Assembly: GCF_900114775.1 (NCBI RefSeq)
Contig: NZ_FOUE01000002.1
Location: forward strand, 521,857 to 585,856
Length of the DNA stretch: 64,000 nucleotides
Source: Marinobacter zhejiangensis
GTDB lineage: Bacteria; Pseudomonadota; Gammaproteobacteria; Pseudomonadales; Oleiphilaceae
Direction: 5' to 3'
Part shown: positions 37,823 to 45,597 of the stretch, one piece after another
Position numbering within the stretch: the first letter of the stretch is position 1
Layout of the letters: the number at the start of each line of letters is the position of its first letter
Made by a program: the position numbers and the translations under genes
Notes under the pieces: generated by a model
What the model was told of the DNA's origin: nothing
Database searches by the model: none
What the model saw: only the letters and a program-made list of their open reading frames with translations

Positions 37823-38172
37823 CCAAAGACACCCGAGACAGTATGTTCCTGGTGCTGTGACGCACGAAACTACATAGTGTTACGAAAAATAAAGTTTCTC
37901 CACCGAACGCCCTATGCTGATTTCGGGGGCTGTCGAAAAATCCACGAGCCCAGTCAGGGCAAGGGTTTTAGACTATCAGGGTGGAAGCTGGCGCGTTCGT
38001 CAGGAGGCTGGTGACGGACGGTGTGCCAGGAAAGTGTGATGCCCATCAAGTTGCCCGATTCATTAACTGGGATTAATCTCCGCTTACTGGGTTCGATGGC
38101 GTCATGTGAGGACGTAATCCGAACTTTTTGAAGAAGTTACAACCAACTTGTGTTGAATTCATGGAGAGCTAC
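37823..38172. other. 350-bp intergenic region before the TM2 gene
   Basis: No gene or recognised RNA is seen. The stretch holds several GC-rich inverted segments (around 37920-38040), but no known riboswitch core could be matched. It presumably carries the TM2 promoter. Confidence 0.4.
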
Positions 38173-38400
38173 ATGACTGAAGAAACCATTTCCGATAAGA
38201 AAATTCTGCCGGCCTTCCTGATGTGCTTTTTCCTGGGCTGTTTTGGTGTTCACCGTTTTTACGTCGGCAAGATCGGGACTGGTCTTTTGCAGATTCTGAC
38301 CCTGGGTGGCCTGGGTATCTGGGCCTTGATCGACTGGATCATGATCATTGCCGGCGCGTTTTCCGACAAGCAGGGCAACAAGCTGAAAGAGTGGACCTGA
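38173..38400 (+). CDS. TM2-domain membrane protein
   Basis: This 75-residue protein has two hydrophobic helices and the TM2 signature: FFLGCFGVHRFYVGK followed by GLLQ and LGGLGIWALIDWIMI. The frame is open from 38128, but GGAGAG sits about 5 nt before the ATG at 38173, and that start gives the usual size with a short acidic N-terminus. TM2 proteins are small membrane proteins of unknown role. It is followed by two hairpins. Confidence 0.85.
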   Translation: MTEETISDKKILPAFLMCFFLGCFGVHRFYVGKIGTGLLQILTLGGLGIWALIDWIMIIAGAFSDKQGNKLKEWT

Positions 38401-38420
38401 GCCCTCGCCACTCAATGTAA

Positions 38421-38474
38421 AGCCGGGCCAATCCTCTTTGCCCGGCTGTCATCCGCCGGCAACTTGCCGGCGGA
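38421..38474. terminator. Two tandem hairpins after the TM2 gene
   Basis: AGCCGGGC/GCCCGGCT (38421-38428 with 38440-38447) is followed by TCCGCCGGCAA-C-TTGCCGGCGGA (38452-38474). Both stems are perfect and GC-rich but lack T-runs. They probably end the TM2 transcript or separate it from the DUF898 gene. Confidence 0.5.
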
Positions 38475-38538
38475 TGCCGTTATCGCCATTTAGCTTACTG
38501 GAATGAGCTACCTTTCAACCCACACAAGAATCGTGACA

Positions 38539-40038
38539 ATGACGACAGACACCCCCGAGGCCAGTGTGGCCCAACCGGCCCAGTCCATCCCGGTTCCCGA
38601 ACATTTTCCCCGTAATGAACCCGTCAAGTTTTCCGGCCAGGCCGGGGAGTTTTTTGGCATCTGGTTCGTAAACAATATTCTCACCTGGATGACTCTCGGG
38701 ATTTATTCTGCCTGGGCCAAAGTCCGTACCCTCCAGTATTTTTACGGCAATACCGAAGTGGCCGGAGGTTCGTTCAATTTCACAGCAAGCCCGCTGAAAA
38801 TTCTTCGCAGCCGTATCATCGCATTCGCTTTGTTGGTGCTGTTTATCGTTGCTGACAACAGTCCGGCGGACTGGGCGCTTTATGTCTACGTGGGCTTTGT
38901 GGTGGTGTATCTCGCGCTGGCGCCGGTGTTGACGGTGCTGGTGATGTCGTTCCAGTTGCGTTATTCGGCCTGGCGAGGCATCAATTTCCGCTTCAACCAG
39001 GATTACCGGGGCGCCTACCGGGTTTACCTGCCTCCATTTACGGTGTTGCTGTTACTGGCCGGAAGCCTGATGCTGCCGGTGTACAGTGAGGAGGTCGAGC
39101 AGTTCTTTGGTCAGGACACTATGGCGTCTGAGCAGGCGGAGGAACAGCCGGAGGAACAGCCGGCACCGCAGGCGGAGCCTACGGACGACCCGCTGGCCCC
39201 ACCCGCCAGCGACAGTTCGGCCATGCCGAGTGGTAAGTCCTCTGAACCGACAAGTGCCAAGCTTTCCGCGACGGGTGGCCCCCAGGCGCCAACGACAGGC
39301 ACGGAGGAACGTTCGAAGAGTAAGGTCCTGGGTGGGCCGCAGAAGCAAGGCACTAACGGGGCACCCGATAAGGAAGTCGTCCTGGCGGATGGCGGGAAAG
39401 AAAGCCTGTCTCTGGAAGAAGAGCTGGAGGAGGTGAATCCTTACCTGTTTATTCCGGCGCTGGTTCTGCTGCTGGTCTTTCTGGGGCTGTTGCCGTACTT
39501 CGATTTCATCAGTCAGCGTTTCCTGGCCCGCAATGTGCGGTTTGGAACGGCGGAGGTCAGCTATACCGGTGAAGCCAAGGATTACTACGTGATTTACTGG
39601 CGCTGGATGCTGGCGACAGCGTTGCTGGTGACTCTGTGGGTGTGGTTCGCAGCGTCTGACTTCGATATTGGCGGCTTACTGGTACCGTTGATTATCGCAA
39701 CGGTGCTGTACATGCCGTTGTCACGGGCTTATCTGAAAAGTCGCCGATACAACCTGTTGTTTGGCAAGTGCTCCATTGACCAGGGTAAGTTCCACCTGAA
39801 CGCCAATGTGCCTTTCCTGAAGCTGGCTTATGTGCTTATCACCAATACCCTCATGGTGACCATCACCTTCGGCCTGATGACAGCCTGGGCGCAGGTGCGT
39901 ACTGCACGGACCATCCTGGAAAGTATGTCGCTTGATGTAAATGCGCCGTTGAATCAGTTCGTGGCGGCTCAGGACAAGGAGCAGTCTGCCTTTGCGGAAG
40001 AGGTGGCGGACGTGTTTGATATTGATGTGGCCTTCTAA
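38539..40038 (+). CDS. DUF898 (YjgN-like) membrane protein with a large hydrophilic insert
   Basis: This protein is 499 residues from the ATG at 38539; an ATG at 38503 would add 12. It has the DUF898 pattern: FSGQAGEFFGIWFVNNILTW with GIYSAWAKVRTLQYFYG near the N-terminus and the similar ALVITNTL/GLMTAWAQVRTART module near the C-terminus. Between membrane segments (about residues 195-305) sits a roughly 110-residue Glu/Pro/Ser/Ala-rich low-complexity insert not needed by the family. It is 30 nt upstream of an M48 peptidase gene, with which it probably forms an operon. Function unknown. Confidence 0.78.
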   Translation: MTTDTPEASVAQPAQSIPVPEHFPRNEPVKFSGQAGEFFGIWFVNNILTWMTLGIYSAWAKVRTLQYFYGNTEVAGGSFNFTASPLKILRSRIIAFALLVLFIVADNSPADWALYVYVGFVVVYLALAPVLTVLVMSFQLRYSAWRGINFRFNQDYRGAYRVYLPPFTVLLLLAGSLMLPVYSEEVEQFFGQDTMASEQAEEQPEEQPAPQAEPTDDPLAPPASDSSAMPSGKSSEPTSAKLSATGGPQAPTTGTEERSKSKVLGGPQKQGTNGAPDKEVVLADGGKESLSLEEELEEVNPYLFIPALVLLLVFLGLLPYFDFISQRFLARNVRFGTAEVSYTGEAKDYYVIYWRWMLATALLVTLWVWFAASDFDIGGLLVPLIIATVLYMPLSRAYLKSRRYNLLFGKCSIDQGKFHLNANVPFLKLAYVLITNTLMVTITFGLMTAWAQVRTARTILESMSLDVNAPLNQFVAAQDKEQSAFAEEVADVFDIDVAF

Positions 40039-40068
40039 GGCCGCATCAACCAGTAAGGAATCAGCAGG

Positions 40069-41202
40069 ATGCGAAAATCCCTCAGCGGTTTTTACTACGA
40101 TGGCCAGAGCTCCCATCGCCAGGCTTGCCGAATGTATCTGGTGGATGGCGGAGCTGTGCTCTTTGAGGGTATTTCCCTGCCGCCCATGAGCTTCTCCGAA
40201 CTCAAGGTGCCGCCCCGTATAGGCAACACCCCACGCACGCTTGGGTTGCCGAACGGTGGCTTCTTTGAAACCGGTGACAATCGCCAGCTGGATGAGATGG
40301 TCCGTGACGGTGGCGGTGGCGGGTTCACTATCCACGGCATGGAGCACAAGCTGCGCTATATCCTGCCGTTGCTGGTGTTGTGTGTGGCTGTGGTTTACCT
40401 GACGGTGACCCAGGGTATTCCATACCTGAGTGAACGGGTGGCCTATCAGCTGTCGGCAGACTGGTCTGAGGAGCTGGGCGAGTCGGTGCTCGACCAGTTG
40501 GACGGCATCTACTTCGGGCCCTCCGAGACGCCAAAAAGTGTCCAGGCCGACTACCGGGCTCTGCTGGCCTCAGCGGTACCTGACGACAGTGATTTTAGCT
40601 ATACACTCTACTTCCGCGATGGCGGGCTGATTGGGGCTAACGCCTTTGCTTTGCCGGATGGTTCCATTGTGGTCACGGATCAATTGTTGGAGATGGGCGC
40701 GAGCCAGGACGAAGTGCTGGCGGTTATGCTCCATGAAATTGGCCATGTGGAGCACCGTCATTCGTTGCGTGCGCTGCTGGAAAGTAGTGGCGTTGCCATT
40801 CTGTTTACGCTGATGACCGGAGATGCCGAGTTCGTTCAGGACTTTGTCGTCGCTTTGCCGCCGTTACTGTTGCAAGCAAAATTCTCACGTACCCATGAGT
40901 GGGAAGCCGATACCTATGCCCTTGAGCGGATGCAAGCGGAAGGGATGGACCCCATTCACTTTGCCACGGTCATGGAAAAGCTTTCTGGTGAGGAACCGGA
41001 TCAACAGCAAGAACGGGAACAAGAATCGCAACAGGAAGGCTCCCAACCTGAAGAGGTGGCAGGCAAAGGCGGTAAGGAAGATGCGGGGCGGGACGATGAG
41101 GGCTCAACCGGCGCCCGGATGCTGGAATACCTGTCTACCCATCCGCCCAGTCGAGACCGGATTGATCGGTTTCGCCAGGCCTCTGAGGCCGCGGCAGGTT
41201 AG
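40069..41202 (+). CDS. M48-family zinc metallopeptidase with membrane anchor
   Basis: This 377-residue protein has a central hydrophobic helix (about residues 100-122) and a peptidase domain with HEIGHVEHRH, where HExxH is the zinc motif. A downstream SRTHEWEADTYALERM supplies the third ligand (EADxYA type). An N-terminal ~90-residue domain precedes the helix. The tail after about residue 310 is Gln/Glu/Gly-rich, then STHPPSRDRI, which is typical of M48 ends. Catalytic residues are intact. Pairing with the DUF898 protein suggests joint membrane-protein quality control (inference). Confidence 0.86.
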   Translation: MRKSLSGFYYDGQSSHRQACRMYLVDGGAVLFEGISLPPMSFSELKVPPRIGNTPRTLGLPNGGFFETGDNRQLDEMVRDGGGGGFTIHGMEHKLRYILPLLVLCVAVVYLTVTQGIPYLSERVAYQLSADWSEELGESVLDQLDGIYFGPSETPKSVQADYRALLASAVPDDSDFSYTLYFRDGGLIGANAFALPDGSIVVTDQLLEMGASQDEVLAVMLHEIGHVEHRHSLRALLESSGVAILFTLMTGDAEFVQDFVVALPPLLLQAKFSRTHEWEADTYALERMQAEGMDPIHFATVMEKLSGEEPDQQQEREQESQQEGSQPEEVAGKGGKEDAGRDDEGSTGARMLEYLSTHPPSRDRIDRFRQASEAAAG

Positions 41203-41220
41203 CTTGGAACGGTTCTGGAG

Positions 41221-41254
41221 ACCGCCACCCTGGTGTCAGCGTGGCGGTTTTTTA
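41221..41254 (+). terminator. Rho-independent terminator after the M48 gene
   Basis: ACCGCCAC (41221-41228) pairs with GTGGCGGT (41241-41248), followed by a T6 run. It meets the 3' end of the convergent rtcA. Confidence 0.8.
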
Positions 41255-42286
41255 TGGTTGGGGATTGACCGCCAGGGCGAGCTCTATTCCCTCGGGCGTC
41301 CCGGTGGCCATGATCCGCTGGCCAGTGACCTGCTCAATCAGTTGGCGGTTGGTGTCGGCATGCAGCGACAGTTTGCCGGTGGAGAATCGCCCGCCTCCGG
41401 CAACCAGCATTGGCAGCATGACCTGGTCGGCCAGGTGTTCGCATAGCACCGCAGGTGCGGCAAGGTAACCGGAGACGCGCTTCGCCAGCCGCTCCGCGAT
41501 GGTTTCCGCCTTGATCCGATGCTCGCCAAGCTCCGAGAAGTGGGCACGGACGCCCCCAAAATCCAGGGCATGGCTGAGCAGATTGCCGGCGCACAGGGCC
41601 TCTGGGAATTCCCGCTGGAACTGGCTGCCGCTGGCCGGGTCCAGCTCCTGGTAGCGGGCCAGCTCCCGGTCTGCCACGCCCCTGCGGATGTTGCTGGCAT
41701 AGGCGGTCACCGTACTTCCCGACAACGCCGGGCGCGTCACCAGTTCCAGCGGCTTTAGGGTGGACGGGCTGATATGGGCCACCCACTCGCCACCACCAGC
41801 CGGATGGTATCCCCATCGCCCTGTTTTGATGGTGACCTGAGCCCCCATCTGGCGCATCAGCGGCAGGAACGCTTCTTCCAGAAACGTCAGCGGGGGCGCC
41901 CAGGGGTTATGGGTGCCGCCGGTAAAGCGCACGGTGGACGGTGCGTCGGCCTGAAGCAGCGGCAACAGGACGGTCTGGAACACCAGGGTTGTGCTGCCGG
42001 CATTGCCCACGTCGAAGTGGTAGTCACCACCCCGGACGGCCCCCGGCTTGAAGGTCAGGGACTCCGAACGCAGCTCGGCGCCGGTGGCTTGTCCACCGCT
42101 GATGGCCTGCGCGGCTTTCACGCAGGTCAGATGTTGCCGCAGCAAGCCGGGCTTGGGGCGTTTATTGCGGATGCGGGTGATGGATACTGGTAATCCATAC
42201 AGCAGTGCCAGGGTAAGGCTGGTGCGGAGGATTTGTCCTCCGCCTTCGCCCATTCGGCCGTCAATTTCAACGCTCTGCTTTGTCAT
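41252..42286 (-). CDS. rtcA: RNA 3'-terminal phosphate cyclase
   Basis: RtcA uses ATP to convert an RNA 3'-phosphate to a 2',3'-cyclic phosphate through a histidine-AMP intermediate. The 344-residue protein starts with DGRMGEGGGQILRTSLTLA, the family signature, and has the YHFDVGNAGST segment. The C-terminal HADTNRQLIEQ contains the candidate active-site histidine. An ATG at 42292 also exists, but AAGGA spaced 5 nt before 42286 favours the latter. It directly follows rtcB, forming the classic rtcBA pair. Confidence 0.93.
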   Translation of the reverse strand: MTKQSVEIDGRMGEGGGQILRTSLTLALLYGLPVSITRIRNKRPKPGLLRQHLTCVKAAQAISGGQATGAELRSESLTFKPGAVRGGDYHFDVGNAGSTTLVFQTVLLPLLQADAPSTVRFTGGTHNPWAPPLTFLEEAFLPLMRQMGAQVTIKTGRWGYHPAGGGEWVAHISPSTLKPLELVTRPALSGSTVTAYASNIRRGVADRELARYQELDPASGSQFQREFPEALCAGNLLSHALDFGGVRAHFSELGEHRIKAETIAERLAKRVSGYLAAPAVLCEHLADQVMLPMLVAGGGRFSTGKLSLHADTNRQLIEQVTGQRIMATGTPEGIELALAVNPQP

Positions 42287-42288
42287 GT

Positions 42289-43509
42289 TCATCCTTTTAC
42301 GCAGACCACCTGCTTCAGGGTATGGATAACTTCCACCAGGTCATCCTGAGCTGCCATCACCGACTCAATGTTCTTGTAGGCGGACGGGGTTTCGTCTACA
42401 ACCGCGGCGTCCTTTCGGCACTCGACATCCCGTGTCGCCTCGGCATGCTCTGCGACAGAGACCCGCTTCTTGGCTTCGGTCCGGGACATTACCCGTCCGG
42501 CGCCGTGGCTACAGGTGCAGAAACTCTCGGCATTGCCCAGTCCGCGAACAATGAAGGAGCGCGCTCCCATGCTTCCCGGAATGATGCCCAGTTCACCTTC
42601 CTTGGCAGACACTGCGCCTTTGCGAGTCAGCAGTACATCTTCGCCATAATGGTGCTCGCGGCTCACGTAGTTGTGGTGACAGTTCACCGCCTGCAGCTGC
42701 CCAAGCACGGGCCGGCCCAGTACGCCGGCCACGGCTGCGAGCGTCTTTTCCATCATGAGCTGACGGTTGATGCGTGCATAGTCCTGAGCCCAGCCGACGG
42801 CTTCGATGTAGTCGTTGAAATTGTCTGAGCCTTCCGCCAGGTAGGCCAGGTCCTTGTCCGGCAGGTTGATAAACCAGCGCTGCATGTCCTTCTTGGCCAG
42901 CTCAATGAAGTGGCTGCCAATACGATTTCCCACGCCCCGGGAGCCGGAATGCAGCATGATCCACACTGCCTGGTTCTCATCCAGACACACCTCAATGAAG
43001 TGGTTGCCGGTCCCCAGGGTTCCCAGGTGGTTCACATTATTGGTGTTTTTCAGCACCCCATGCTTGTCGGTGAGGCGGTTGAAGCGCTCGGCCAGCTCCC
43101 GGTTCCAAGCGTTGGCGACCGTGTCAGGAAGCTCACCCCACGCGCCTTTGTCCCGCTTGCTGCGTGTTGCAGAGCGACCATGAGGCACCGCTGCCTCAAT
43201 GGCGGAACGCATGGGTGCGAGGTTGTCTGGGAGGTCGCGTGCCGTCAGGTCGGTCTTCACAGCCATCATGCCGCAGCCGATGTCGACGCCAACCGCCGCC
43301 GGAATGACTGCGCCCAGGGTGGGGATGACAGAGCCGATGGTGGCGCCTTTGCCCAGATGAACGTCGGGCATAGCTGCCACCCATTTGTGAATAAAGGGCA
43401 GGGACGCGATGTTTCGCAGCTGCTGACGAGCCTGGTCCTCAAAGGGAACCCCCAGGGTCCAGCTTTTGATGGGGACGCCTTTGTCGACGTTCGTGACTTC
43501 GTAAGCCAT
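42289..43509 (-). CDS. rtcB: RNA-splicing ligase RtcB
   Basis: RtcB joins RNA 2',3'-cyclic phosphate or 3'-phosphate ends to 5'-OH ends using GTP and Mn2+. The 406-residue protein shows PDVHLGKGATIGS, GVDIGCGM with the metal-binding Asp/Cys, GTLGTGNHFIE, SGSRGVGN and CHHNYVSREH. HGAGRVMSR carries the histidine that is guanylylated. It corresponds to the shorter bacterial type (about 400 residues, as in E. coli). It is preceded by a sigma-54-type promoter and lies downstream of rtcR on the same strand. Confidence 0.95.
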   Translation of the reverse strand: MAYEVTNVDKGVPIKSWTLGVPFEDQARQQLRNIASLPFIHKWVAAMPDVHLGKGATIGSVIPTLGAVIPAAVGVDIGCGMMAVKTDLTARDLPDNLAPMRSAIEAAVPHGRSATRSKRDKGAWGELPDTVANAWNRELAERFNRLTDKHGVLKNTNNVNHLGTLGTGNHFIEVCLDENQAVWIMLHSGSRGVGNRIGSHFIELAKKDMQRWFINLPDKDLAYLAEGSDNFNDYIEAVGWAQDYARINRQLMMEKTLAAVAGVLGRPVLGQLQAVNCHHNYVSREHHYGEDVLLTRKGAVSAKEGELGIIPGSMGARSFIVRGLGNAESFCTCSHGAGRVMSRTEAKKRVSVAEHAEATRDVECRKDAAVVDETPSAYKNIESVMAAQDDLVEVIHTLKQVVCVKG

Positions 43510-43548
43510 GGTGTAAATCCTTATTGGTTTGGTGTCACCGTGACAATT

Positions 43549-43564
43549 CCAAATAAGGTGCCAA
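43549..43564 (-). promoter_or_regulatory. Sigma-54 (-24/-12) promoter of rtcBA
   Basis: On the minus strand the sequence is TTGGCAC-CTTAT-TTGG. The -24 element is perfect, and the -12 element matches TTGC except for the last base. Transcription would begin near 43537, about 28 nt before the rtcB start. This is expected for an operon activated by RtcR. Confidence 0.68.
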
Positions 43565-43663
43565 CTTTTCCTATTCTTTTAATATATTGATAATAAAGGA
43601 ATTGTGTTTTATTTCTTGTTTTTGTTTACATAAAAAATTATCGAAAAAGATCACTGTGGATCG

Positions 43664-45265
43664 TTAACGATTTGTGATGTCCTCGAAAGTCAGGTCGAAC
43701 TTGGCGAGCATCTGCCGCAGGCGATGAGAATCGTTGGTGGAACGTTTTTTGAGTCGTGATCGGTCGAACAGCTTGCGCCCCGCTTCTGACAGGGAGCGGC
43801 TTTCATGGCAGATTTCGATGATTTTCTGGAGCTGCCACTGGTCGAGCAGGTCAATATCCTCCAGTTGGCTGTTGTCCAGGTACTCGGTCAGGTCAATTGC
43901 GGTCTGGCGGACTTCGGGGTTTGCCATTGCTTGCCACTGATGGCTGAGGCGGGCGATCTCGCTGTCAACATTGGTTTCAGTAATGCGTCCGCCATCCGCC
44001 AGGGTGGTCATGCGCTGTATCGCTGCATTAAGGTCGCGGAAGTTGCCGCGCCAGGTGGCGTCAGGCCGGTGGGCGAACGCGAGGAACTGTTGCCGGGCCG
44101 CTTTGTTGAAGCTGACTTTATGGCCTTGCTGGGCTTCTGCCTGTCGCAGTTCGTAGTCCAGGTTGGGCTCGATGTCTTCACGGCGATCTTTCAGGCCCGG
44201 GAGTTGGTAGCTCCACAGGTTGATACGAGCCAGTAAATCCTCCCGGAAGCTGCCTTGCTCCACCTGTGCGTGGAGGTCTCGGTTGGTGCCGGCGATCAGT
44301 TGGAAGTCGCTTTCCTGAGGGGTGTCGGAGCCTACGGCGTAGTAGCGTTTTTCTTCAATGGCGTGGAGCAGCATGGCCTGTTCATCCAGGCCCAGTTCGC
44401 CAATCTCATCCAGAAACAGCAGTCCGTTGTTGGCTTTTGAGAGCAGGCCTTTACGGGCTTGCTGTGCGCCCGTAAAGGCTCCCCGGGTGTGGCCAAACAA
44501 GGCGGACATGGCGCTGTCCCCGCGAAGGGTGGCGCAGTTCACCGCGACAAAGTCACCCCGCACCAGGCCTCGTTTGTGTTTGAGTTCATAGATCCGCTTT
44601 GCCAGGTGCGATTTACCTGCCCCGGTGGGGCCGGTGATCAGCAGTGGGGCAGACGAGCGGATGGCCACCATCTCGATCTGCTGGATCATCTGGTTGAACG
44701 CCGGGTTGCGGGTGGCGATGCCGGACTTGAGGAACTCCGTGCCTTCCAGGTGCTGGCCGCGGAATCGGGAGCTGATCACATCGTACTTTGAGAGATCCAG
44801 GTCGATCAGTTGGTATCGGCCGGCAGCCTTCTGTTCGCCTCGTGCTGGTGATGTTTGCAGCAGTTCAGCGGGAATGTAGTTGGCTTCGCACAGCAGGAAC
44901 CAGCAGATCTGGGCGACATGGGAGCCGGTGGTGATGTGGAGTAGATAGCGCTCTTCCTCAGGCTTGAAGGGGTAGTGCTCGGCAAAGTCCAGCAGGGTGC
45001 TGTAGACGTGCTCGAAATCCCAGGCATCTTCGAAGTTGAGTTCAGACAGTCGCACTTGGGTATTAGGGGATACCGTTTCGATGTCCGCGCCCACGTTGTT
45101 GGCAAGGCGGCTGTCGCGGTGATCGTGGAGTATCTCGAAGCGGTCTACCAGCAGGTCGTCCTGCATGCAGATGCCGACGGAGGGGCGCCAGGTATCCCAT
45201 CGCTTGATGCCCTTTCCCTTGTGGTCCATCACTGAGCCGAGTAACCCGATCACAACGGTTTTCAT
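43664..45265 (-). CDS. rtcR: Sigma-54-dependent transcriptional activator RtcR
   Basis: This 533-residue activator has an N-terminal CARF/RtcR ligand domain (about residues 1-185), starting KTVVIGLLGSVMDHKGKG. The central AAA+ domain has Walker A GPTGAGKS, the sigma-54 contact loop GAFTGA (in FGHTRGAFTGAQQ), Walker B LLFLDEIGEL and an arginine-finger region. The C-terminus is helix-turn-helix-like. In E. coli and Salmonella RtcR responds to RNA ends from damaged tRNA and switches on rtcBA (literature knowledge). Here it lies between rtcB (same strand) and a divergent operon with its own -24/-12 site, so it probably controls both. Confidence 0.94.
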   Translation of the reverse strand: MKTVVIGLLGSVMDHKGKGIKRWDTWRPSVGICMQDDLLVDRFEILHDHRDSRLANNVGADIETVSPNTQVRLSELNFEDAWDFEHVYSTLLDFAEHYPFKPEEERYLLHITTGSHVAQICWFLLCEANYIPAELLQTSPARGEQKAAGRYQLIDLDLSKYDVISSRFRGQHLEGTEFLKSGIATRNPAFNQMIQQIEMVAIRSSAPLLITGPTGAGKSHLAKRIYELKHKRGLVRGDFVAVNCATLRGDSAMSALFGHTRGAFTGAQQARKGLLSKANNGLLFLDEIGELGLDEQAMLLHAIEEKRYYAVGSDTPQESDFQLIAGTNRDLHAQVEQGSFREDLLARINLWSYQLPGLKDRREDIEPNLDYELRQAEAQQGHKVSFNKAARQQFLAFAHRPDATWRGNFRDLNAAIQRMTTLADGGRITETNVDSEIARLSHQWQAMANPEVRQTAIDLTEYLDNSQLEDIDLLDQWQLQKIIEICHESRSLSEAGRKLFDRSRLKKRSTNDSHRLRQMLAKFDLTFEDITNR

Positions 45266-45411
45266 ACGATCCTTTTCGATAAATATGGATTTAATACGAT
45301 CATTATTGTTGTTCGTTGATTCAAAAGCAATTTTTGATTGGTTTCCGTTTTAAATAATAAAGTTCTTATAAAACAACTGGATAAATTTTATTTTCCCGGT
45401 CTTAAGATGAT

Positions 45412-45427
45412 TTGGCACAGAGGTTGA
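45412..45427 (+). promoter_or_regulatory. Sigma-54 (-24/-12) promoter of the tRNA-like/slipin operon
   Basis: TTGGCAC-AGAGG-TTGA matches the -24 element exactly and the -12 element except for the last base, the same kind of deviation as at rtcB. The start would be near 45439, about 88 nt before the tRNA-like element. The 145-bp AT-rich stretch to rtcR could hold the activator sites. Confidence 0.65.
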
Positions 45428-45526
45428 TAAAGCCAGGGGGAATGCAGCGATGGCCTCGGGCTCTGGTTCATTCACCAGACCGGCATTGGGCTAGTAAGTC
45501 TGGATGTACCGCCGATGTATTCACCT

Positions 45527-45597
45527 GGTTTGTTAGCTCAGTGGTAGAGCAACCAGCCAAGGCTGGTGTGTCGCAGGTTCGACTCCTGTGCAAGCCT
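45527..45597 (+). ncRNA. tRNA-like RNA with a 6-nt anticodon loop
   Basis: The sequence folds as a full cloverleaf. The acceptor is GGTTTGT (45527-45533) with GCAAGCC (45590-45596). The D-arm is GCTC-AGTGGTA-GAGC. The anticodon stem ACCAG/CTGGT (45552-45556, 45563-45567) encloses only 6 nt, CCAAGG, instead of 7. The variable loop is GTGTC, and the T-arm is GCAGG-TTCGACT-CCTGT. D-loop GG and T-loop TTCGA are intact, so the elbow should form, but there is no decodable anticodon. The discriminator is T, followed by CCT rather than CCA. It lies in the leader of a predicted RtcR operon. I read it as a tRNA mimic or damage target, not a translating tRNA; a degenerate tRNA is the alternative. Confidence 0.75.

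Noticed and set aside
37860..38110. Possible riboswitch (cyclic-di-GMP type) upstream of the TM2 gene
   Set aside because: A CAGGGCAAGG-like string suggested it, but the rest of the conserved core (such as GGGACGCAAAGCC) is missing.
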